From Nodularia spumigena CCY9414 (GTDB lineage: Bacteria > Cyanobacteriota > Cyanobacteriia > Cyanobacteriales > Nostocaceae), in contig NZ_CP007203.1 in assembly GCF_000340565.2 (NCBI RefSeq), positions 4,742,613 through 4,806,612 on the forward strand: a stretch of 64,000 bases of DNA. The letters are read 5' to 3'. Numbering within the stretch: position 1 is the first letter of the stretch; every line of letters starts with the position of its first letter. The position numbers and the translations under genes were made by a program. Shown in pieces: positions 35,320-43,716 of the stretch. The notes under the pieces were generated by a model. That model had not been told where the DNA came from. It did not search any database and worked only from the letters and a program-made list of their open reading frames with translations.

Positions 35320-35789
35320 TACACCCCTAGCATTTTTTTACTCAGAAATTTACTCATACGAGCTAATCAGTGAACACAGGCAGAAATAGTGTTCCTATGT
35401 TTCATACTATGACAGGATTACCAGCTCATGACTGTCTGAGGGTTGATTTATAAAGAAAATCTTAAATCCTGAGTAAGTGTTTACAAATTTTAACGCAATT
35501 TGCTGGTAAATGCTGAAAAACTACATATAGCTTTTTAAAACTTAACAATAAACCCATGATATACAGAGAATACTCACTATAGTGTAAATTAATATTTAAT
35601 TCGCCATAATTTTTCTGCCACTTTTGCGTTGGGAAGCTTTTAATTGAGAATTGAGAAAAGCTAAATTAAAAGAATATCGGATAACGCTCATATTGATATC
35701 ACATCTACAGAGGTCTAATGTCTTCCCATAAATTTCCCAGCTAGTCCAAAGATTTTTGCAGCACATTTTAAGCACACAAAATTTTTTAA
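35320..35789. other. Spacer between divergent response regulator and smpB
   Basis: A 470-base A+T-rich stretch with both promoters. TATAGTGTAAATTAATATT near 35577-35596 is promoter-like. No gene or strong hairpin is visible. Confidence 0.35.
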
Positions 35790-36257
35790 ATGAGCGAAAA
35801 GAGCCAAAGTTACAAAGTTATTAGTGACAACCGTCAAGCCCGTTATTTGTATGAAATCCTGGAAACCTTTGAAGCTGGAGTTGAGTTGACAGGAACAGAA
35901 GTCAAATCGATTCGCGCCGGTAGAGTTAATCTCCAAGATGGTTATGCTTTGATTCGCAATGGCGAAGCATGGCTGATCAACGTCCATATCTCTCCTTACA
36001 ACGCTAGTGGTCAATATTTTAATCATGAACCGCGTCGCACGCGCAAACTGTTGTTACATCGCCAAGAAATTCGGAAGTTAATTGGTAAGGTAGAACAGGA
36101 GGGTTTAACACTCGTACCTTTAAAAATGTACCTCAAACGAGGGTGGGTAAAAGTGAGTATAGCCCTTGGTAAAGGTAAAAAACTCCATGACAAACGGGAA
36201 TCTCTGAAACGTCGGCAAGATCAACGTGATATGCAAAGGGCGATGAAAAATTATTAA
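35790..36257 (+). CDS. smpB: SsrA-binding protein SmpB
   Basis: 155 residues. The OB-fold core has GVELTGTEVKSIRAGRVNLQDGYA and RRTRKLLLHRQEI; the C-terminal basic tail (KGKKLHDKRESLKRRQDQRDMQRAMK) follows the decoding centre. It brings tmRNA to stalled ribosomes. No ssrA gene is seen nearby. Confidence 0.95.
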   Translation: MSEKSQSYKVISDNRQARYLYEILETFEAGVELTGTEVKSIRAGRVNLQDGYALIRNGEAWLINVHISPYNASGQYFNHEPRRTRKLLLHRQEIRKLIGKVEQEGLTLVPLKMYLKRGWVKVSIALGKGKKLHDKRESLKRRQDQRDMQRAMKNY

Positions 36258-36379
36258 GCCTGAGTATATCTTCAGTGTGAGTTTAGAGAACACCTAGTTT
36301 ATAGCCGCAGATTGATTTGGTTAGTTATGGGACTCGATACAGTAGAGAGTATCGTTGGAAGGGATGAGATATTTTCACC

Positions 36380-36655
36380 ATGACACGTAATTTTACCAAA
36401 GCAGTTGGTGCTGGCTTTCTCACCTTGAGTATGGCAATGTTGCCCTTAACTCTACCTGTAAATGCCCAAGTTACTGACCCCAGAGTCGAAACTACACCAA
36501 GAACTACAGTTTACGAACGCCGAGATTTTGATTGGGGTTGGTTAGGATTAATTGGTCTATTTGGTTTAGCTGGTTTAGCTGGTAGAAAACGTGGCGAGGA
36601 ACCTACTGCTTATCGCGAGCCAACTACTCCTGGAAGTACAACCTACAGAGACTAA
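36380..36655 (+). CDS. WGxxGxxG-tail exported small protein
   Basis: 91 residues. A signal peptide (TKAVGAGFLTLSMAMLPLTLPVNAQ) is followed by a short acidic/Thr-rich part and the C-terminal anchor-like WGWLGLIGLFGLAGLAGRKR, the WGxxGxxG sorting-type tail. A further tail of about 20 residues follows the basic stop. The family is widespread in cyanobacteria; the processing enzyme is not established. Confidence 0.8.
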   Translation: MTRNFTKAVGAGFLTLSMAMLPLTLPVNAQVTDPRVETTPRTTVYERRDFDWGWLGLIGLFGLAGLAGRKRGEEPTAYREPTTPGSTTYRD

Positions 36656-37015
36656 GCTATTCAGAATTAGTTTTGAGAAAAACTCACAAGTCACAATCAG
36701 CCCCCCACCCTGAGTTAATAGAATTGAGCAAGTCCTAAGTTGACAATTTCATAGACAAAACTATACTTATATTGACAAAAATCAATATATATTTTAGGAA
36801 AAAATCAACTACTTGATATATAATACGGTGATATCAAGTATTGAATTGAGACTATTGCCGACGCGAAAACCAAGCAATGATGGTGGTAGTCTTTTTCAGA
36901 AACTTAATTGGAACACAATCGCGTCTGGCTAAGGCGTGAAAGTCTACTGAGGGATAACTGCTCCCATGCTCCCGTTGAAGTAGAAAGTAAAGTCTAGTTT
37001 TGTCTAGGTTTTATA
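36656..37015. other. Spacer without a visible gene
   Basis: These 360 bases between the WGxxGxxG gene and the hairpin after ictB show no frame with a credible start and no clear repeat. Confidence 0.3.
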
Positions 37016-37074
37016 TAGCAGAATGACTTCAGGAGCTACAGTCCATGCGGGATTCTGGCTCCTGAATTCTGCTA
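37016..37074 (-). terminator. Long hairpin downstream of ictB
   Basis: TAGCAGAAT-GAC-TTCAGGAGC pairs with GCTCCTGAATTCTGCTA across 21 bases, leaving a 3-base bulge. It lies just beyond the ictB stop and could end that minus-strand transcript. Confidence 0.5.
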
Positions 37075-37088
37075 TTTATTGTTAATCT

Positions 37089-38519
37089 TTAATTTGCTGT
37101 AGGTTCTCCGTGAGATGAATTGAGATTTTGAGTGTGGTCTTGAGCTATGGGTGTCCAGTAGCTAGCAATTAAAGCCACCATTAACCACCACAGACTATTG
37201 ACTTCAGGACGAAACCAAATAGTATCTACAGTCCCGTGAGCCAGCATCCCCGCTACAGTGGCGAATGCTCCAATTAACCAAAATCCCTCTACACTTCTAG
37301 ATTGTCGCAATCGTCGCACTTGTAGAAATGCGCTATTGAATGTGACAATTATCAGCCAGAGAAAACAGGCTAAACCCACCAAACCAGTTTCTACAGCCAC
37401 CTCTAAAAAAACCGAATAAGCACTTAAAGCCGTATAACGAGGACGTTGGTAGAGGGGGTAGATTTTATTAAAAGAATTGTGACCAGGGCCAATTCCAATA
37501 ATTGGGAAATCGCGAATCATCTCGAAGACAGCATCCCAAACATTTCTGCGAAAATTATTACTGCTATCTTGGCGGTCTGCGAAAATACTCAAAACTCTGA
37601 TGCGGACTGGCTCGACAAATATGATTGCTAGGAACAGTAAGCTAATCATACCTCCCAAAATCATTGGCAGTGACCAAGTACGCCAAAAAGGCGGCATTTG
37701 CACAGTCCACCAATACACTAGCAAGGCGATCGCAGTCAATAAACCCACTACTAGAGCAATCCAGCCACCACGACTAAAAGTCAGCACCAAACAAGCACCA
37801 TTAGCAACAAACATCGTTAACGCTAAAGCCTTCTTGATCCAGCTAGCCCACGCAAAAATGGCCACTAAGCTGAAAACTACTGCTGGTACAAGATATCCAG
37901 CCAATAAATTCGGATTACCCAAATAACTATAAACCCTTGTGGTATTAGCCAGAGGAGATTGTGGGTCTACCCAAGTTGCCAATGCTCTAGCACCAAAAAA
38001 CCATTGCCGCAAACCGTATATACTAACGATTAAAGATACGTGCAAATACAGGGTAATGATCCAAGAACGTAAGCGAGGCGATCGCAATACCCTCGCACAA
38101 AGAGCAAACAGCAATAGATAAAGTGTCAATACTACCAAATCTTTAAACGCCGCCTGTTTGACTGGTGACAATGCTGTAGAGACTACCGCAATTGCCCAGT
38201 AAAGTAACACCAGCAGATGAATGGGGGTAAATAACGGCGTAGTTGTTGATGCAGATTCGTCGGATAAAGTCAACAGTAGCCAAAAACCTACACAAGCTAC
38301 TAACAATACTCCTACTAGGCTACTCGATACAAAAGGAGCAAGAGCATACACCAGGCTGAGTAAAGCAACAGCTATGACATCTCCCCACTGCATCAAGATG
38401 CTACTTTGCCGCCAAGAGTGCAATATCCCCACCAAAAAACGGTGTAAGTAGCTCGTAGCCAAATATTTTTTGAGAGGTAAATAAGATAAAGTAAATCGTT
38501 GCCAGACTAAATTCATCAC
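37089..38519 (-). CDS. ictB: IctB-like membrane protein (O-antigen ligase family)
   Basis: 476 residues with about eleven hydrophobic segments. The Wzy_C/O-antigen-ligase signature region contains SRGGWIALVVGLL, then a large loop with NNFRRNVWDAVFEMIRDFPIIGIGPGHNSFN and YPLYQRPRYTALSAYSVFLEVAVETGL. IctB was first linked to bicarbonate use in Synechococcus, but the family fold argues for glycan ligation, so its substrate is open. Being next to exopolysaccharide genes fits the latter. Two Met codons begin the frame. Confidence 0.85.
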   Translation of the reverse strand: MMNLVWQRFTLSYLPLKKYLATSYLHRFLVGILHSWRQSSILMQWGDVIAVALLSLVYALAPFVSSSLVGVLLVACVGFWLLLTLSDESASTTTPLFTPIHLLVLLYWAIAVVSTALSPVKQAAFKDLVVLTLYLLLFALCARVLRSPRLRSWIITLYLHVSLIVSIYGLRQWFFGARALATWVDPQSPLANTTRVYSYLGNPNLLAGYLVPAVVFSLVAIFAWASWIKKALALTMFVANGACLVLTFSRGGWIALVVGLLTAIALLVYWWTVQMPPFWRTWSLPMILGGMISLLFLAIIFVEPVRIRVLSIFADRQDSSNNFRRNVWDAVFEMIRDFPIIGIGPGHNSFNKIYPLYQRPRYTALSAYSVFLEVAVETGLVGLACFLWLIIVTFNSAFLQVRRLRQSRSVEGFWLIGAFATVAGMLAHGTVDTIWFRPEVNSLWWLMVALIASYWTPIAQDHTQNLNSSHGEPTAN

Positions 38520-38918
38520 TGATTATCACTGATTATTTCTGAGGAAGTAACCATCTTTAATGGTAAAGACAGTACAAAGAGTTTTCCGAAACAGCAGCAG
38601 GAGAATATTGACCAATTAATCTAGTATTGCTACATTTTCAACGCCTCTGAGAGTTAGTGTTTAACCGCATAGTTATGTATGAAATTTTACATTTATTTTT
38701 TAATCTCAGCATTTTAAGTATAGTTTACCCAAAAAAATATTAAAAAGTAATTTTTTATACAAAATTTGCATATGTATAACAAAAATAAATTACTTTATGC
38801 AATTAAATTTCTTAACCAAATAAATAGTTTATTCAGACATTACTATGATTTCATCAGTAAAGACTTGTATTAATAGGCAAAAATTTGATATTTATTTTTG
38901 AGGATAGGTAAGATAAAT
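38520..38918. other. A+T-rich spacer between divergent ictB and aminotransferase genes
   Basis: About 400 bases of high A+T content, bearing both promoters. No gene or palindrome stands out. Confidence 0.3.
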
Positions 38919-40076
38919 ATGAATTGTAAAATTCCTTTTGTAGACTTGAATTTACAACACCAGCCGATTCAACATCAATTGCAACAGGCAATACAGGCTG
39001 TATTGGCACAGGGAGATTTTATTTTAGGGCAAGCCCTGTCAGATTTTGAAGCAGCTTTTGCAGCCGCATCTGGCACAGAATATGGTATAGGTGTTGCATC
39101 AGGAACAGATGCGATCGCCCTCGGTTTACAAGCGTGTAATATTGGTGCTGGTGATCAAGTGATCTTACCAGCTAACACCTTTGTGGCCACATTGATTGGA
39201 GTTTTACGTGCGGGGGCAACGCCTGTTCTGGTAGACTGTGATCCGCAAACAGCTTTAATCGACTTGTCAGCCGCCGCCAAAGCAATTACACCACAGACAA
39301 AGGCGATTATCCCCGTCCATCTCTATGGACAGATGGTATCACCGCAACAGCTATTAGACTTGGCCGATACTTATAAACTGCTAATTTTTGAAGATGCAGC
39401 CCAAGCACATTTAGCCGAAAGAGAAGGATATCGCGCTGGTTCGGTGGGCATAGCTGCGGCCTTTAGTTTCTATCCGAGCAAAAATTTAGGAGCATTTGGG
39501 GATGGAGGGATGCTGCTAACGCGAGATTCAGATGTCGCTCAGAAGATGAAGCGCTTGCGAAATTATGGGGCATCTCAAAAGTATTTTCATGTAGAATCAG
39601 GGACTAACAGTCGTTTGGATACATTGCAAGCAGCAGTGTTATTAGAAAAACTACCACATTTGCCGCAATGGAATGGCGATCGCTTGACTACTGCACGGCA
39701 GTATGATCTTGAATTAGCCCCCCTAGCATCTGCTGGCATTATTCCGATGCAAAACCAAAGCAGCACCGGACACGTTTATCATCTTTATGTAATCAAAGTT
39801 GATCATACTTGTGTCCTAGAACGGCAGCAAATCCAAGACCAACTCACCGCAGTGGGAATTCAAACAGGCATTCACTACCCCATTCCTTGCCATCTGCAAC
39901 CAGCCTTCAGCGACTTAGGCTATCAACCAGGAGACTTTCCCCAAGCAGAAAAACTCGCTCATCAAATACTGTCCTTACCCATGTACCCAGGTTTGAACAG
40001 TAACCAAATCAAAGAAGTTGTAGCAGCTATTACATCTATTCTCGGTGATCAAACACAGAAGCTATTATGTATTTAA
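38919..40076 (+). CDS. DegT/DnrJ/EryC1/StrS-family sugar aminotransferase
   Basis: 385 residues from ATG 38919, which has an AGGATAGGTAAG leader; a TTG start at 38898 is less likely. IPFVDLNLQHQPIQ and the substrate-pocket GVASGTDAIALGLQA open the protein. The PLP Lys is in FSFYPSKNLGAFGDGG (near residue 190), preceded by FEDAAQAHLAE. It transfers an amino group to a keto-sugar nucleotide. Its place before cyanoexosortase and Wza/Wzc genes suggests it makes an amino sugar for the exopolysaccharide. Confidence 0.9.
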   Translation: MNCKIPFVDLNLQHQPIQHQLQQAIQAVLAQGDFILGQALSDFEAAFAAASGTEYGIGVASGTDAIALGLQACNIGAGDQVILPANTFVATLIGVLRAGATPVLVDCDPQTALIDLSAAAKAITPQTKAIIPVHLYGQMVSPQQLLDLADTYKLLIFEDAAQAHLAEREGYRAGSVGIAAAFSFYPSKNLGAFGDGGMLLTRDSDVAQKMKRLRNYGASQKYFHVESGTNSRLDTLQAAVLLEKLPHLPQWNGDRLTTARQYDLELAPLASAGIIPMQNQSSTGHVYHLYVIKVDHTCVLERQQIQDQLTAVGIQTGIHYPIPCHLQPAFSDLGYQPGDFPQAEKLAHQILSLPMYPGLNSNQIKEVVAAITSILGDQTQKLLCI

Positions 40077-40184
40077 TTTACACTCTTTAAAATCGTACTT
40101 GAGGAATCAAACGCCAAAAAACTGGCTCAGTTCGTCGGATAAATTTGTGGATTGTGAGTTGTTAATTTTAAATTGTTTGAAATC

Positions 40185-41084
40185 ATGGCACTTCAGCAAC
40201 AGCTAAAACAAAGAAACACAGGACAATTGCTCAACATAGCAATTTTCGGACTTTTGCTGCTACTATATGCGCCTATCTTGCTGCACTGGCTGGATGGTTG
40301 GCTCAACAAAAGCATTAGTATCGAACACGAATACTTTAGCCACGGTATTATTGGTCTGCCATTTGCTGCTTACCTGATGTGGTTAAACCGGAAAAAGTGG
40401 TATCGTCTGCCAGATAAAGCCCATCCTTTAGGTGCTATTTTGCTCTCAATAGGGGGAGTATTTTATCTGAGCGGTATTCCAGAGTGGGTTAATATCTCCC
40501 TACCTACAATATTGGCAGGATTGTGCTTCTGGTTCAAAGGCATACCAGGCTTTCGACTCCAAGCATTTGCTTTGCTGCTGATATTTTTAGCCACCCCAAC
40601 CGCCTTACCCTACCTCCTCGTTCCCTATACCTTACCTCTCCAAAGCTTCATTGCCGGTACAGCAGGCTTTATCCTGAATCAAATGGGAATGCAAGTAATA
40701 GTTGATGAAATCAACATATACGTAAATGGAAGAATCGTCGAAGTTGCCCCTTATTGTGCCGGGCTAAAAATGTTATTTACTACTTTATACGTCAGCTTAA
40801 TGCTGCTGTATTGGACTGATGCACTATCTTCACGCCGCACAACTACTTGGTTTTTATCTTTGGCCTTAGTCATTAGCGTTATTGCCAACATCATTCGTAA
40901 CACTGCACTCAGTTTCTTTCACGGCACCGGTCGCGAGGCAGCTTTTAAATGGTTACATGACAGTTGGGGTGGAGACCTTTACTCTGCTGGTATGCTCCTA
41001 TTATTAGTCCCTTTGCTGAATTGGATGAATAATTATTTCTCCACCGCTTCAGAAATTGAGCCAGAAGCAGAAAATGCGGGATAA
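40185..41084 (+). CDS. crtB: Cyanoexosortase B
   Basis: 299 residues from ATG 40185, with seven or eight hydrophobic segments. The three expected catalytic positions are present: Cys in VAPYCAGLKMLFTTLYVSL, Arg in VIANIIRNTALSFF, and His in KWLHDSWGGDLYS. Exosortases are transpeptidase-like membrane proteins thought to process C-terminally tagged proteins during exopolysaccharide-linked export. The short partner gene downstream is typical of type B. No PEP-CTERM protein is seen in the window. The symbol crtB here means cyanoexosortase B, not phytoene synthase. Confidence 0.85.
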   Translation: MALQQQLKQRNTGQLLNIAIFGLLLLLYAPILLHWLDGWLNKSISIEHEYFSHGIIGLPFAAYLMWLNRKKWYRLPDKAHPLGAILLSIGGVFYLSGIPEWVNISLPTILAGLCFWFKGIPGFRLQAFALLLIFLATPTALPYLLVPYTLPLQSFIAGTAGFILNQMGMQVIVDEINIYVNGRIVEVAPYCAGLKMLFTTLYVSLMLLYWTDALSSRRTTTWFLSLALVISVIANIIRNTALSFFHGTGREAAFKWLHDSWGGDLYSAGMLLLLVPLLNWMNNYFSTASEIEPEAENAG

Positions 41085-41215
41085 ATAGACAAACAAAGGG
41101 GAAAGACTGTCCAAAATTTCCTGTCTGCTCCCCCTACTGCACCCAGAAATTTGCCGAGCAAATTTTTGGCTCATTTTTCAAGTAAAATTTTGCGTAAATA
41201 TGGCAACTTTTACTG

Positions 41216-41938
41216 ATGAATCCCTTATCTAAGTTTTTCAAAGAAAAGCAGGCAACTCATGTAGCAGTACTTTTGTTATTACTACTGCTATTGGTAATTG
41301 GAGGATCTCCCGGATATCTCAAAGGACGCTGGCAATGGAAACAACCACCACCTGTTCCCAACCTGACAGCATTGAGGGAGATACGTAAAACCGGGATAAC
41401 CCTTCCTGGTTGGCAAACTGTTCAACAAGCCGAACAATTCGTGGGTACAAATAAATGGTCATTGCAGATTCTTAAACAACAAGACACTCAAAACCAGGCA
41501 ATATTACTGTTGCATCCACAAAACGGTCCAATGGATCAACCAGAGGTAGAATGGACTGATATTAATAGCTGGGGAAAAATTCGTTGGACAACATGGGATA
41601 TAGCTCAACAGCGCTCTGCCGAATTTACAGTCAAGGGACTCCCAAAATCGGCAGCAAATACTGAAACGAAGGTAGAAGCAAGGTTCTTTCGCGTTTCCAC
41701 CCCACGGGAAACTTTTGCGGTCTTGCAATGGTATGCCACGCCAAATGGTGGACATCCATCACCTTTTCGCTGGTTTGTGGCAGATCAAGTGGCACAATGG
41801 CAGAAAAGTCGCGTTCCTTGGGTTAGCGTAAGCATACTCATTCCTATGGAACCCTTAGGCCAGGTGGAAACTACTTGGGCTTTAGCTCAGTCTATTGGTG
41901 AAACAGTACAAGCTACATTGATGACAAGTCCTTTTTAG
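41216..41938 (+). CDS. Cyanoexosortase B system-associated protein (EpsI-like)
   Basis: 240 residues. One N-terminal membrane segment (VAVLLLLLLLLVIGGSPGYL) anchors a soluble part outside the membrane. The remainder resembles EpsI/DUF3485-type domains: LPGWQTVQQAEQFVGTNKWS and FAVLQWYATPNGGHPSPFRWF. It is always next to cyanoexosortase B in such clusters and is 131 bases from it here. Confidence 0.8.
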   Translation: MNPLSKFFKEKQATHVAVLLLLLLLLVIGGSPGYLKGRWQWKQPPPVPNLTALREIRKTGITLPGWQTVQQAEQFVGTNKWSLQILKQQDTQNQAILLLHPQNGPMDQPEVEWTDINSWGKIRWTTWDIAQQRSAEFTVKGLPKSAANTETKVEARFFRVSTPRETFAVLQWYATPNGGHPSPFRWFVADQVAQWQKSRVPWVSVSILIPMEPLGQVETTWALAQSIGETVQATLMTSPF

Positions 41939-42091
41939 AAAAAATCACGAGTGCGTTGATTTGTGCAGCAACATCAATGACAAAGTTATAAGTGGCACTA
42001 TACTGTTACAGGTTTAAAGTACTTTCAGAGTAAAATCATCAATAGGTGGGACTTACTTTGATTTCAGATTTACCATAATTTGATTTGTGAT

Positions 42092-43609
42092 ATGCGTGTA
42101 TCTTTCAGCACCCTATATTTTCTAAGTTTTCAAGTAAGTATTTTATTGACAACTGCTGTTCAACCTGGTGTTGCCCAAACGTTATCAAATCCGGATAAAT
42201 CCACAGGGCAATTACCCACCCTCCCATCTGGTGGTGTTGATGTCCAACAATTGTTACAACCTCCTTCTTCCGAAGGCAACACTAGGCGAACACCGGCATC
42301 TGGTGGTGTTGAGGTCCCACAACTGTTACAACCTCCTTCTTCCGAGGGCGACACTAGGCGAACACCTGCATTTGGTGGTGTTGAGGTCCCACAACTGTTA
42401 CAACCTCCTTCACCTCCATCTGGTGCTGAGGGTTTGAATGACGAAATGTCTTCCCCACTCAACGCCTATCTTTTGGGTCCTGGAGATTTAATTAGTGTTG
42501 TGTTTCAGCGCCCGCCTGGCCCCTATCGCTTAGGGACGGGAGATACGATTAGCGTTGCAGTTCAGCGTTTCCCTAATTTGAGTTTTCAATCCTCAATCAA
42601 TCCAGAAGGCAACATTATCGTGCCACTAATCGGCACGGTGTCGCTACAAGGTTTAACCTTAGAAGAAGCACAAGAAAAAATTCGGGTGTCGCTGGATCGT
42701 TTTGTGATTAATCCTGTAATAGTTTTATCTTTAACAGGGCAGCGTCCAGATTCAAGTTTTCAAGCCCAAGTAGATCCAGAAGGCAATATAGTGGTTCCGC
42801 AAGTAGGAACAGTTTCTGTAGAAGGGTTGAGTTTGAAAGAGGCACAAGAAAAAATTCGCTTGAGTTTAAGAGACATTTTGGTGGAACCGAATTTGGTGGT
42901 GTCATTGGCAAGACCACGACCAGTTCAGGTAACCATTAGTGGTGAAGTGTTTCGACCAGGGATTTATCCTGTTAATTCTTCAACACCCCGTGTTGCTGAT
43001 GCTCTGTTCATCGCCGGTGGTTCTACAATGAGCGCCGACCTACGGCAAGTGAAAGTCCGTCGGAGATTGATGGATGGTTCTGTGATTTCACAAACTGTTG
43101 ACTTGTATGCAGTATTGCAAAATGACGGGTCACTGCCGAGTTTACGTTTACAAGATGGCGATGCGATCATTATCCCACGTCAAGAGGTCGGTACTGATGA
43201 TGGTTACGATCGCAATTTAGTAGCTCGTTCAACCCTGGCTGTACCACAAATTCGCGTCCGGGTTTTAAACTACACGGCATCAGGAATTGTCACTCAAGCG
43301 CTGCCTAATGGTAGTAATTTTGTTGATATTTTGGCAGGAATCAATCTAGATCGTGCTAACATCCGCGACATTGCCTTGATTCGTTTCGATGCCGAACAAG
43401 GTAAAGCTGTGACTCAGAAACTAGATGCGAGAAAAGCCCTGGCTGGTGATGCTTCACAAAATGTGCCACTTCAAGATAATGATGTGATTGTTGTGGGGCG
43501 GAATTTGATTGGTCGAATTACTAATCTGTTTAGTACTATTACCCGACCTTTCTTCGACGCTCGCAGCTTTATTCGCTTCTTTGACTTATTCGATGGATCA
43601 AGAAGGTAG
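42092..43609 (+). CDS. Wza-like polysaccharide export protein with two internal duplications
   Basis: 505 residues from ATG 42092. A signal peptide ends near GVAQ. A Pro/Gln-rich region has three copies of a 24-residue unit (GGVEVPQLLQPPSSEGDTRR type; DNA 42230-42412). Then LGPGDLISV/LGTGDTISV opens the polysaccharide-export domain, whose core of about 58 residues occurs twice: SINPEGNIIVPLIGTVSLQG and QVDPEGNIVVPQVGTVSVEG. SLBB-type domains follow (VTISGEVFRPGIYPV). There is no lipobox Cys, as usual in cyanobacteria. It should form the outer-membrane pore for exopolysaccharide with the next gene's product. Confidence 0.88.
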   Translation: MRVSFSTLYFLSFQVSILLTTAVQPGVAQTLSNPDKSTGQLPTLPSGGVDVQQLLQPPSSEGNTRRTPASGGVEVPQLLQPPSSEGDTRRTPAFGGVEVPQLLQPPSPPSGAEGLNDEMSSPLNAYLLGPGDLISVVFQRPPGPYRLGTGDTISVAVQRFPNLSFQSSINPEGNIIVPLIGTVSLQGLTLEEAQEKIRVSLDRFVINPVIVLSLTGQRPDSSFQAQVDPEGNIVVPQVGTVSVEGLSLKEAQEKIRLSLRDILVEPNLVVSLARPRPVQVTISGEVFRPGIYPVNSSTPRVADALFIAGGSTMSADLRQVKVRRRLMDGSVISQTVDLYAVLQNDGSLPSLRLQDGDAIIIPRQEVGTDDGYDRNLVARSTLAVPQIRVRVLNYTASGIVTQALPNGSNFVDILAGINLDRANIRDIALIRFDAEQGKAVTQKLDARKALAGDASQNVPLQDNDVIVVGRNLIGRITNLFSTITRPFFDARSFIRFFDLFDGSRR

Positions 43610-43716
43610 TATTGCTGATCTATGGATCTGATGGCCATTCCATCAGGAATAATGAATAATAACTCATAAATTTTGACAATTGACTAAACTCGAATCTGTT
43701 TATATATGCCTTTGCC

